Assembly (NCBI GenBank): GCA_001801025.1 | Contig: MGWO01000007.1 | Location: 496,001-560,000, forward strand | Direction of reading: 5' to 3' | DNA: 64,000 nucleotides | From: Gallionellales bacterium GWA2_54_124 | GTDB taxonomy: Bacteria > Pseudomonadota > Gammaproteobacteria > Burkholderiales > Gallionellaceae | Part shown: one piece after another, positions 9,690 to 16,951 of the stretch | Numbering within the stretch: position 1 is the stretch's first letter | Layout: every line of letters starts with the position of its first letter | The notes under the pieces: generated by a model | Database searches by the model: none | Seen by the model: only the letters and a program-made list of their open reading frames with translations | Told to the model about the DNA's origin: nothing | Position numbers and translations under genes: made by a program

Positions 9690-10040
9690 ATACGATGAAA
9701 TGAGTGTGTTTCTTAACACCGATAGCCCCTGTGCACCGCCGAAGATAGCCAGCAAACAGCGGTGATTTTAGGCGAGGACTGTTTGAGCACGTTTGCAGCT
9801 GCTCGGAACGTGCGAGTTCCGCAGCCCCGTTGTTTGCCGACTATCAAGGGTACGTTTTCCTGTTTGGTTACAAATAGGAAAACGCGGTAAACCGGGGTCG
9901 CCTTTTAGTTTCGGCGATGCCTCACTGCAACTTCGTTGTCTTTGGTATTTGCCTGCAAATGAAAACGCAGTTTGGGCGCATCATTAAAAATAAATAAGGA
10001 CGCAGCCAAAGTAACCAGTTGCCGGTCTGCCACCGGCGAT
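9690..10040 (+). repeat. Dispersed hairpin repeat, copy B
   Basis: Second copy, same orientation as copy A, about 1.15 kb downstream, so the two flank slyD. The long stem arms are GATAGCCAGCAAACAGCGG (9744-9762) and CCGTTGTTTGCCGACTATC (9827-9845). The second stem is CGTTTTCCT (9853-9861) with AGGAAAACG (9876-9884). Both stems differ in sequence from copy A yet stay complementary, while the flanking and loop blocks are nearly unchanged. It fills most of the slyD to 10171 gap, where no gene is seen. Confidence 0.85.
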
Positions 10041-10170
10041 TTTTAAAATAGGATTTATGTTATCTACTCGAAATTACATGCAACCAAAAAAATGACTTAT
10101 GTGAGGTTTGTCACAGACAGTTGTGTGAGCTGCCCCTAATATGCGACCCATCAACCACAAGGAGCTCAAA

Positions 10171-10362
10171 ATGAAATGTAACTCAGGCGGCATGGATCGT
10201 ATTCTTCGGGTAATTGCAGGTCTGGTTCTGATTGCGCTGGCTGCGACAGGCATGGTGGGCGTATGGGGGTGGATCGGTGTTGTGCCGCTGCTGACCGGAA
10301 TTGTCGGTTTTTGTCCTGCTTACACGCTGTTGGGCGTGAACACCTGCGGCATCAAAAAATAA
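10171..10362 (+). CDS. DUF2892 (YgaP-like) small membrane protein
   Basis: 63 residues from ATG 10171, chosen for the strong SD AAGGAG; the frame opens ten codons earlier. The pattern is that of DUF2892: MDRILRVIAGLVLIAL at the start, two hydrophobic helices (about 9-27 and 31-50), and the ending FCPAYTLLGVNTCG. These are inner-membrane proteins, often found alone or fused to rhodanese domains. Function unknown. A terminator follows. Confidence 0.85.
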   Translation: MKCNSGGMDRILRVIAGLVLIALAATGMVGVWGWIGVVPLLTGIVGFCPAYTLLGVNTCGIKK

Positions 10363-10384
10363 TCCATCAGTCCTCCCAGACTTT

Positions 10385-10409
10385 AGCCCGGTTAATTGCC
10401 GGGCTTTTT
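10385..10409 (+). terminator. Rho-independent terminator
   Basis: AGCCCGG (10385-10391) pairs with CCGGGCT (10399-10405), followed by a short T-run. It ends the DUF2892 gene and lies just ahead of the next SD. Confidence 0.82.
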
Positions 10410-10425
10410 AAATCAAAGGATCGTC

Positions 10426-10998
10426 ATGAATAAAAAAATTTCCCTGTTGGCATTGCTTAGTCTCACCGTAGGCAGCGTCTATGCCGAAGATCTGACTCAA
10501 TATCAGGACGAGAGCCGTGCCGTCGCCATGCCGTTTTTGAAACAGCTGGGCGCCGCGAATCAAAAAGCGGTCAGCGAAGGCGGCCCTGATGCGGCCGTTA
10601 AAGTCTGCCGCGACATCGCGCCGCAAATGACCGGAGAAATTTCACGCAAGACCGGCTGGAAACTGACGCGCGTCAGCCTTAAAGTGCGCAATCCTATGTT
10701 GGGAACTGCGGATGCCTGGGAGCAAAAGGCCTTGCAGGAGTTCGAGGCGCGCGCAGCTAAAGGCGAAAAGCCTGAAACGCTGGAATTGTCCGAAGTGGTG
10801 CAGGAACCGGCTGGCAAGTCTTTCCGCTTTATCAAGGCGATCCCGCTGCAAGCAGGGTGCGTTGCCTGTCACGGTGCGACAGAACAGCTTCCCGATAGCG
10901 TAAAGGCGCGCTTGAATGAAGATTATCCGCACGACAAGGCAACCGGCTACAGCGTAGGTCAAGTCCGTGGCGCTGTGAGCATCAAGCGTCCGCTTTAA
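10426..10998 (+). CDS. Periplasmic Tll0287-like (DUF3365) haem protein
   Basis: 190 residues from ATG 10426 (SD AAAGGA; the frame opens ten codons earlier). A signal peptide (about 1-20, ending SVYA) sends it to the periplasm. The body follows the DUF3365/Tll0287-like pattern, with conserved KVCRDIAPQMTGEIS and LKVRNPMLGTADAWE. A single haem-c site, CVACH (145-149), precedes a VGQVRGAVSIKRPL ending. Such domains are thought to be redox or gas sensors or soluble electron carriers. The sensor of the diguanylate cyclase at 24.4 kb is similar in plan. Terminator at 11093-11123. Confidence 0.82.
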   Translation: MNKKISLLALLSLTVGSVYAEDLTQYQDESRAVAMPFLKQLGAANQKAVSEGGPDAAVKVCRDIAPQMTGEISRKTGWKLTRVSLKVRNPMLGTADAWEQKALQEFEARAAKGEKPETLELSEVVQEPAGKSFRFIKAIPLQAGCVACHGATEQLPDSVKARLNEDYPHDKATGYSVGQVRGAVSIKRPL

Positions 10999-11092
10999 GT
11001 CAGGTTTAAGAGCGCAAATTCTGAAAAATGGAGTTTTTCAGATGATCTGCCTGATTTGAGTGTACGGGCGTCAGGAAAACGGATTGTCACTT

Positions 11093-11123
11093 GAAAACGG
11101 CCCGCAAGACGGGCCGTTTTTTT
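11093..11123 (+). terminator. Rho-independent terminator
   Basis: AAAACGGCCCG pairs with CGGGCCGTTTT around a five-base loop and continues into further T. It ends the haem protein gene. Confidence 0.85.
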
Positions 11124-11221
11124 ACGGGTGCGCCATGATCGTCTGACATTTTCGCGATTTTCCCCGCGACAAAGCCCGGTGCGGCTTACCGCTACCGTCA
11201 ACATCCGTTAAAATATCCGCT

Positions 11222-11455
11222 ATGAAAAAATTGCCTAAAAATTCCTTCCACCTGTTCTTCTCGCTCGTCATGGGCGCGATGATGGTGTTTCTGATGACCG
11301 CTGTGATTACGCTCGCGAATGTTGGCATGACGGAGGATTTCTTCCGCCACTGGTTGCATGCTTTCCTAATCGCCTACCCTGTCGCGGTACCGGTCATTTA
11401 TCTGTTTGCGCCGATTGCCCGCAAAATTACCGCGCGGTTCGTCGAGCATCCGTAA
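11222..11455 (+). CDS. DUF2798 small membrane protein
   Basis: 77 residues with two predicted membrane helices (about 10-33 and 44-64). The FFSLVMGAMMVFLMT start, the mid-protein HWLHAFLIAYPVAVP and the PIARKITARFV end are the DUF2798 pattern. Inner membrane, function unknown. It stands alone on the plus strand with a 39-base gap to the next small ORF. Confidence 0.85.
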   Translation: MKKLPKNSFHLFFSLVMGAMMVFLMTAVITLANVGMTEDFFRHWLHAFLIAYPVAVPVIYLFAPIARKITARFVEHP

Positions 11456-11494
11456 CATATCCGCCGATATCTTTTTCACTGAAAGCATAACCAA

Positions 11495-11806
11495 ATGAGT
11501 CAGATTGAGAACCACTGGGGCGAGGTTGCCAATATCGAAACCGCCTTGATGAGAAAGATGATTGCGCTGGGGCTGGACTGGCACGATGAAGTCGCTATGC
11601 GGCAGCTGGCGGCGGAATGCAAAACGTTCGGCCCCGCACAGGTCGAGGCCGCCTACGCATCGAATGACCAGAGCCGGATCACGAAGGCCGAGCTTTTTTC
11701 GCTGGCGTCCGTGATGATACAGACGATGGAGAATGCCACGTTCGAGCGGCGCGATGTACACGGCGGCGAGGTATGGAAGGCGTTTGGCAGACACCTGTAT
11801 CAGTAA
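11495..11806 (+). CDS. Hypothetical protein
   Basis: 103 residues, soluble, with no signal or membrane segment. It reads as a real protein (mixed composition, amphipathic helices such as ETALMRKMIALGLDW and SLASVMIQTMENATF) but I do not recognise a family. No strong SD is visible before the ATG. It is the last gene before the noncoding stretch ahead of the CRISPR locus. Confidence 0.6.
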   Translation: MSQIENHWGEVANIETALMRKMIALGLDWHDEVAMRQLAAECKTFGPAQVEAAYASNDQSRITKAELFSLASVMIQTMENATFERRDVHGGEVWKAFGRHLYQ

Positions 11807-12330
11807 ATGATTTGAGCCTTGTAACATAAGGCTCGCAGCGAAATAGCAACTTTCTCAATAACGCACGATGCCGCTAACGTGTGACCCATGCCATCCGGCG
11901 GTTGCCATCAAATGCCTAGGCGCTCAATCAGCAGGCCATCCGGTTGCCTGACCACCCCCACAAGTGCCGTATTCAACTTGGCCGCGCCAGCTTGCACCGC
12001 TTCCAGCCCTCCGTCCTATCCAATTTTATTGCCTAGCCTTAATGGCTAATACTTCCGTCCGGGGTTATCCGGTATATTGAACGAAATTTTTGCTGCGTCG
12101 TTTTGATCGCAGCATCTCAACCGTGTGATTTAAGTAGATGATGCTCAGTGGCGGCTATGTGCCATCTGTTGACTGTCGAGGTATAGAATAGGTAGCAGCA
12201 ATGCGGTCGCTCGCAACCGACAGTAGTGTGCAATTTGCGTATGGCCCTCAGTAGCAGACGATCACATTATTGGCTGTATAGGGAAGCACTAAGTGTCCGC
12301 GAGGAGTTGTGTACGCCCCATATCTAAAGC
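11807..12330. other. Noncoding stretch ahead of the tracrRNA
   Basis: No credible gene. On the minus strand, 11908-12015 is open for 35 codons and reads like the end of a protein (ALVGVVRQPDGLLIERLGI before the stop), but a stop closes it upstream, so it may be a gene scrap. At 12159-12188 lies GTGCCAT-N5-GACTGTCGAGGTATAGAA, which recurs near 29.1 kb. Confidence 0.5.
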
Positions 12331-12355
12331 AAAGAGCCGCATATAGCGGCTCTTT
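12331..12355 (-). terminator. Terminator hairpin of the tracrRNA
   Basis: AAAGAGCCGC and GCGGCTCTTT form a 10-bp stem with a five-base loop; on the minus strand it is followed by GCTTT. The T-tract is short, but the position matches the last stem-loop of type II-C tracrRNAs. Confidence 0.78.
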
Positions 12356-12370
12356 CATTTGGTGCATCTT

Positions 12371-12400
12371 TCAGCTTGTTAGCGTTCAGCTTGTTAGCGT
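12371..12400 (+). repeat. 15-bp tandem duplication inside the tracrRNA
   Basis: TCAGCTTGTTAGCGT occurs twice without a gap (12371-12385, 12386-12400), directly next to the anti-repeat. In the RNA it doubles the segment between the anti-repeat and the conserved CTGAAAGATG element. Confidence 0.95.
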
Positions 12401-12434
12401 TCAGAGCGCAAATCCCAATCTACTGGTACGGCGC

Positions 12435-12463
12435 ATCCTAGTTTGAAAATGTCATGTGGTCAA
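12435..12463 (-). promoter_or_regulatory. Predicted promoter of the tracrRNA
   Basis: On the minus strand TTGACC (12463-12458) is followed after exactly 17 bases by TAGGAT (12440-12435), a good sigma70 pair. The start site would be near 12428, just before the anti-repeat. A TAGAAT box at 12475-12480 on the plus strand could be the cas9 -10, so the divergent promoters nearly overlap. Confidence 0.75.
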
Positions 12464-12505
12464 GGAAATCGTACTAGAATCACCCACTCACGCTGGGGAG
12501 AAAAC

Positions 12506-15500
12506 ATGTTACGCAAAATGCACTATCGATTGGCACTCGACTTGGGGTCAACTTCGCTCGGTTGGGCGATGATTCGGCTCAATGCAGGCAACGAGCCTTG
12601 TGCGGTAATTAAGGCGGGTGTGCGCATATTCTCGAATGGCCGAAATCCCAAAGATGGCAGTTCGCTAGCAGTGACGCGACGCGAAGCGCGCGCCATGCGC
12701 CGACGACGTGATCGCCTGCTTAAACGCAAAGCGCGCATGATACAGACACTCATCGAATATGGATTCTTCCCCGCCAAAGAAGATCAGCGTAAAGCGCTGG
12801 AAATCATGAACCCTTTTGCTTTACGTGCAAAAGGACTGAATGAAGCCCTTACCCCTGCCGAATTTGCCCGCGCGCTGTTCCACATCAACCAGCGGCGCGG
12901 CTTCAAGAGTAATCGCAAAACGGATAAAAAAGACAATGACAGCGGCGCACTAAAAACTGCCATCAACAAGTTGCGCGAAACGCTAAAGACGGAAAATTGC
13001 CGGACAGTGGGTGAATGGCTGAACAAACGCGATGTGGCAGGACTTACCGTTCGCGCCCGCTACCATCAGGACAAAACCATCAAGGAAGATGGAAAATCAA
13101 AGATCAACAAGTATTACGACTTGTATATCGACCGCGCCATGATCGAACATGAGTTCGATGAGTTATGGAAAAAACAGGCTGAACTAAACCCAACCCTATT
13201 CACCGAGGCTGCACGAGCCGACCTGAAAGATGTACTGCTGCATCAACGCGCACTCAAACCTGTCAAACCGGGTCGCTGCACATTTATGCCTGATGAAGAA
13301 CGCGCGCCATTGGCCTTGCCCAGCACACAACGTTTTCGCATGTACCAGGAAGTCAATAATCTGCGCATCTTGCGCGATGGATTAAAAGAAGAATCGCTGA
13401 CATTGAATCAGCGCGACGATCTCATTGCCGCATTGGAAGAGAACAACAAGCGCACTTTTACGCAAATCAAAAAATTGCTTGGACTGGGCGGGGTGGTCAA
13501 GTTTAACTTTGAAGACCCAAAACGCGAGGAACTCAAAGGTAATACCACCAGCGCCATCTTGGGTAAAGATGAACATTTCGGTTCGGTGTGGTTTAAATTC
13601 GATGAAGCGAAGCAAGATGCCATCGTCATGCAATTGTTCAAAGAAGAAAATGAAGCCAAGCTCTTGCGCTGGCTGCAAAATGAAACAGGCATTGATGAGA
13701 AGCGAGCCGAGACCATCGCCAATGTTGGATTACCAGAAGGCTACGGCAGTCTATGTGCTTTGGCACTGGCGCGCATTCTGCCGGAACTGCGCCGTGATGT
13801 TGTACCGTATTCTGATGCTGCAAAAGCTGCTGGTTTTCACCATAGCGACACAAGCAATAACCAAGAAGTGCCGGGCCTTACTTTTCCAATCGAACTAGTC
13901 GTTACCGAAACTGGAGAAATCAAAACCAAACATATATTTCACGAACTTCCTTACTATGGCGAATATCTACAACGACATGTTGGCTTTGGTAGCGGCAAGC
14001 CCGAAGACTCCGCTGAAAAACGTTACGGAAAAATTGCCAACCCCACCGTGCATATCGGGTTGAACCAAGTTCGCCTTGTGGTGAATACTCTCATCAAGCG
14101 TTACGGACATCCCAGCGAAGTAATTGTTGAAGTGGCACGCGATTTAAAGCAAAGCAAAGACTTGCGCGATGAAGAGGGCAAGCGTCAAGCCGAAAATCAA
14201 AAACGCAACAAGCGAATTCGCACAGCCATTGCAGGTGTTTTGCAGACAAGTGAAGAGCGGGTCAGGCGCGATGACATTGAAAAAATGATTCTATGGGAAG
14301 AACTCAGCTTTGATCCCGCTGATCGCCGCTGCCCTTATTCCGGAGTACAAATCAGCGCAGCCATGTTGCTAAGCGACGAAGTAGAAATCGAACACATCCT
14401 GCCCTTCTCACAAACACTGGACGACAGCCTCAACAACAAAACGGTAGCGCTCCGTCAGGCCAACCGCGTCAAAGGCAACCGCACTCCTTGGGAAGCATTT
14501 GGTGCGCAAAGCACGGCTGGCTTTGACTACGCGACCATCCTTGCCAGAGCGGAACATATGCCCAAAGGAAAACGCTACCGTTTTGCCGAAGACGGCTACC
14601 AACGCTGGCTCAAAGACGATGCTGGATTTTTACCGCGTGCGCTGAACGACACCCGCCACATGAGCAAGGTGGCGCGTGAATACATGAGCCTGATTTGTCC
14701 CAACACCCGCGTCATCCCCGGTCGCATGACTGCCATGCTGCGCGGCAAATTCGGCCTGAATGATGTGCTTGGCCTGAACGGAGAAAAGAACCGCAACGAC
14801 CACCGCCACCACGCGGTGGATGCCTGTGTGATTGCCGTGACAGACCAAGGCTTGCTACAGCGCTTCGCCAAAGCCAGCGCCAGCGCGCGCGAACAGCAAC
14901 TCAACCGCCTTGTGGAAAACATGCCGTTACCGTGGGAAAGTTATCGGGAGCATGTGGAACGCGCCATTGATGCTATTTGGGTGAGCCACAAGCCTGATCA
15001 TAGCCACGAAGGCGCAATGCACAACGACACCGCTTACGGCTTGCTCGGTGATGGCAAAGTCAGCATCCACAAAATGGTAGAGGGGAAACGTGAGCGCATT
15101 GAGGAAAGCCTCAAGGTCATCGCATTCACTAACGCAAAAGCCAATGATCGACACGGCTTACTAGACAACGGTGAGCCAAGGCCATACAAAGGCTACAAAG
15201 GTGACAGCAACTACTGCATCGAAATTATTCGTAATGAAAAAGGCAAATGGGAAGGCGAAGTTATCTCCACGTTTGATGCTTATCAGCTAGTCCGAGAACA
15301 CGGAGTAGCACGGCTACGGCATCCGACTTTGAGTGTTAGCGGGAAGCCATTGGTGATGCGGTTGATGAAGGATGAAACCATTCGCATGGTGACAAATGAA
15401 AAGCCAATCACCGCAAGAGTTTGTTGGGTCAGGTCAGACACCCGCATAGCCTTTGCGAGTACGAGCGAAGCCAATGTAGATGCGAGAGATCGGGATAAGA

Positions 15501-15613
15501 ATGACTCATTCAGCTATATCGTAAAAACGGCAAGCGTTTTGCAAAAATTACAAGCGCGCCGTATAAGTATTTCGCCGACTGGCGAACTCCGCGACCCAGG
15601 TTTCAAGGAGTAA
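12506..15613 (+). CDS. cas9: CRISPR-associated endonuclease Cas9, type II-C
   Basis: RNA-guided DNA endonuclease, 1035 residues, in the compact type II-C range. Catalytic parts look intact: RuvC-I LALDLGSTSLGW (D12), Arg-rich bridge helix (about 58-80, with MRRRRDRLLKRK), RuvC-II VIVEVARDL (E542), HNH VEIEHILPFS (H630, with N653 downstream), and RuvC-III HHAVDA (H769, D772). The first HNH metal ligand is Glu629 where SpCas9 has Asp. The C-terminal ~250 residues would hold the PAM-interacting part. ATG 12506 is preferred to the frame opening at 12443: it has SD GGGGAG, lies eight residues before the RuvC-I strand, and the longer form would overlap the tracrRNA promoter. cas1 follows after five bases. 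Confidence 0.97.
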   Translation: MLRKMHYRLALDLGSTSLGWAMIRLNAGNEPCAVIKAGVRIFSNGRNPKDGSSLAVTRREARAMRRRRDRLLKRKARMIQTLIEYGFFPAKEDQRKALEIMNPFALRAKGLNEALTPAEFARALFHINQRRGFKSNRKTDKKDNDSGALKTAINKLRETLKTENCRTVGEWLNKRDVAGLTVRARYHQDKTIKEDGKSKINKYYDLYIDRAMIEHEFDELWKKQAELNPTLFTEAARADLKDVLLHQRALKPVKPGRCTFMPDEERAPLALPSTQRFRMYQEVNNLRILRDGLKEESLTLNQRDDLIAALEENNKRTFTQIKKLLGLGGVVKFNFEDPKREELKGNTTSAILGKDEHFGSVWFKFDEAKQDAIVMQLFKEENEAKLLRWLQNETGIDEKRAETIANVGLPEGYGSLCALALARILPELRRDVVPYSDAAKAAGFHHSDTSNNQEVPGLTFPIELVVTETGEIKTKHIFHELPYYGEYLQRHVGFGSGKPEDSAEKRYGKIANPTVHIGLNQVRLVVNTLIKRYGHPSEVIVEVARDLKQSKDLRDEEGKRQAENQKRNKRIRTAIAGVLQTSEERVRRDDIEKMILWEELSFDPADRRCPYSGVQISAAMLLSDEVEIEHILPFSQTLDDSLNNKTVALRQANRVKGNRTPWEAFGAQSTAGFDYATILARAEHMPKGKRYRFAEDGYQRWLKDDAGFLPRALNDTRHMSKVAREYMSLICPNTRVIPGRMTAMLRGKFGLNDVLGLNGEKNRNDHRHHAVDACVIAVTDQGLLQRFAKASASAREQQLNRLVENMPLPWESYREHVERAIDAIWVSHKPDHSHEGAMHNDTAYGLLGDGKVSIHKMVEGKRERIEESLKVIAFTNAKANDRHGLLDNGEPRPYKGYKGDSNYCIEIIRNEKGKWEGEVISTFDAYQLVREHGVARLRHPTLSVSGKPLVMRLMKDETIRMVTNEKPITARVCWVRSDTRIAFASTSEANVDARDRDKNDSFSYIVKTASVLQKLQARRISISPTGELRDPGFKE

Positions 15614-15618
15614 GAGCC

Positions 15619-16548
15619 ATGATAGGCCGCATCGTCGAAGTGGCAGATGACAGGCGGCACTTGTTCCTCTCTCGCGGCTTTATGGTGGTGCAAGATACCG
15701 AAGGTGAGCGCAAAGAGCTGGGGCAAGTACCGTTAGATGATGTCGCGGCTGTCATCGCCAATGCACATGGCCTGAGCTATACCAACAACCTATTAGTGGC
15801 ACTGGCCGAACGTTGCGCCCCCTTTGTGCTGTGCGCTGCTAATCACAACGCAGTGGGTATGGTGTTACCGATAGATGGCAACTATCAACAAGCAAAGCGT
15901 TTCGATGCGCAAATCGCCGCCAGTCAACCGCTAATAAAACGGCTATGGGCAGACATTGTTAAATCAAAACTCCAGCAACAAGCCGCCGCACTCGAAGCCA
16001 CTGGCGCACCATTTATTCCTCTGTCAGCTTTAGTCCGCAAAGTGCGTTCAGGCGACCCGGATAATTTTGAAGCGCAAGGAGCGCGGCGTTACTGGGGACT
16101 TTTGTTTGGTGATGACTTTCGGCGCGACCAACAAGGTGACGGGCTCAATGCAATGCTCAACTATGGCTATACAGCTCTACGTGCCGCCACCGCACGTGCA
16201 GTTGTTGCGGCAGGTCTGCATCCAACCATCGGGTTACACCATCGCAATGCAGGGAATGCCATGCGCTTAGTGGATGACTTGATGGAACCCTTTCGCCCCA
16301 TGATTGATCTGAAAGTCTGGCAGCTACATAAGCAAGGCGAAGGGCTGATTACGCCGGAAAGCAAACGCGCATTGGTGAGAACCCTATACGACGATATGCA
16401 AACCAGTGCAGGTGCGACTCCAGTGATGGTTTGCGCGCAAAAATTAGCCACCTCATTAGCGCAAATATTTATGGGAGAAAAAGATAAACTCGACCTGCCT
16501 TTGCCGGGCTTGCCGCTCAGCCTTGCTGCATCATTTCAAGACGACTAA
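15619..16548 (+). CDS. cas1: CRISPR-associated integrase Cas1
   Basis: Spacer-integration nuclease that works as a complex with Cas2. The 309 residues match type II Cas1. Probable metal ligands are E151 in NFEAQGARRYW, a His in GLHHRNAGNAM (about 207) and an acidic residue in LVDDLMEPFRP (about 220). SD AAGGAG overlaps the end of cas9, so the genes are coupled. cas2 starts six bases after the stop. No csn2 or cas4 is present, which defines subtype II-C. Confidence 0.97.
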   Translation: MIGRIVEVADDRRHLFLSRGFMVVQDTEGERKELGQVPLDDVAAVIANAHGLSYTNNLLVALAERCAPFVLCAANHNAVGMVLPIDGNYQQAKRFDAQIAASQPLIKRLWADIVKSKLQQQAAALEATGAPFIPLSALVRKVRSGDPDNFEAQGARRYWGLLFGDDFRRDQQGDGLNAMLNYGYTALRAATARAVVAAGLHPTIGLHHRNAGNAMRLVDDLMEPFRPMIDLKVWQLHKQGEGLITPESKRALVRTLYDDMQTSAGATPVMVCAQKLATSLAQIFMGEKDKLDLPLPGLPLSLAASFQDD

Positions 16549-16554
16549 CGTGAC

Positions 16555-16881
16555 ATGCTTTCCGGGTATCGCCTTATGTGGATTGTGGTGATGTTCGACT
16601 TACCCGTCGTTGAAAAAGTTGAGCGCAAAGCCGCCACGGATTTTCGCAATGCCTTGCTCGACATGGGATTTGAGATGTCTCAATTTTCCGTTTACATGCG
16701 TTTTTGCAGCAGCCAAGGTCAAGTAGACACCTATTGCACACAAGTAGAAAAGAGTTTGCCTAAAGGCGGCAAAGTCAATATCCTTCAATTCACCGACAAG
16801 CAGTATGAGCGCATCATCACTTTTCGCGGTAAAGCCAAACAGCCGAGAAATAAATTACCTGACCAGTACGATCTTTTTTGA
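16555..16881 (+). CDS. cas2: CRISPR-associated protein Cas2
   Basis: 108-residue ferredoxin-fold partner of Cas1 in spacer acquisition. The start LSGYRLMWIVVMFDLPV carries the conserved Asp at the end of beta-1, followed by the RNALLDMGFEMSQFSVYMRFC helix and strand. Last gene of the cas operon. The first CRISPR repeat begins 70 bases after its stop. Confidence 0.96.
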   Translation: MLSGYRLMWIVVMFDLPVVEKVERKAATDFRNALLDMGFEMSQFSVYMRFCSSQGQVDTYCTQVEKSLPKGGKVNILQFTDKQYERIITFRGKAKQPRNKLPDQYDLF

Positions 16882-16903
16882 TGAAACACATATTTTTCGA
16901 TGT

Positions 16904-16940
16904 CCAAAAACGCAACAACCACCCAGTAAATCAGGTGGTT
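16904..16940 (-). terminator. Possible terminator at the cas2-side end of the array
   Basis: AACCACC (16917-16923) and GGTGGTT (16934-16940) form a 7-bp stem. Read on the minus strand it is followed by GTTGCGTTTTT. It would end transcripts leaving the array toward cas2. The gap before the T-run makes it moderate. Confidence 0.5.
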
Positions 16941-16951
16941 GCAGCACTGGT

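Larger units (their letters stand above)
12331..12428 (-). ncRNA. Predicted tracrRNA of the type II-C CRISPR system
   Basis: Minus-strand RNA of about 98 nt. Its 5' part is an anti-repeat: the complement of 12401-12424 pairs with the crRNA repeat over 24 nt with one mismatch (TCAGAGCGCAAATCCCAATC is shared). Two copies of a 15-nt unit follow (complement of 12371-12400). Next comes CTGAAAGATGCACC, close to CUGAAAAGAUGUGCC at the same place in the Neisseria tracrRNA, then a 10-bp terminator hairpin. A good promoter sits just upstream. Its job would be to pair with pre-crRNA and load Cas9. Both ends are predicted, not mapped. Confidence 0.87.

Noticed and set aside
8637-9987. Short plus-strand ORFs inside hairpin repeat copies A and B
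   Set aside because: They lie within a structured dispersed repeat and do not keep the same reading frame along the whole element; typical spurious calls.
12443-12505. Cas9 start 21 codons upstream (ATG 12443)
   Set aside because: No SD; it would overlap the tracrRNA promoter and add residues before the conserved RuvC-I strand. ATG 12506 has a clear SD.
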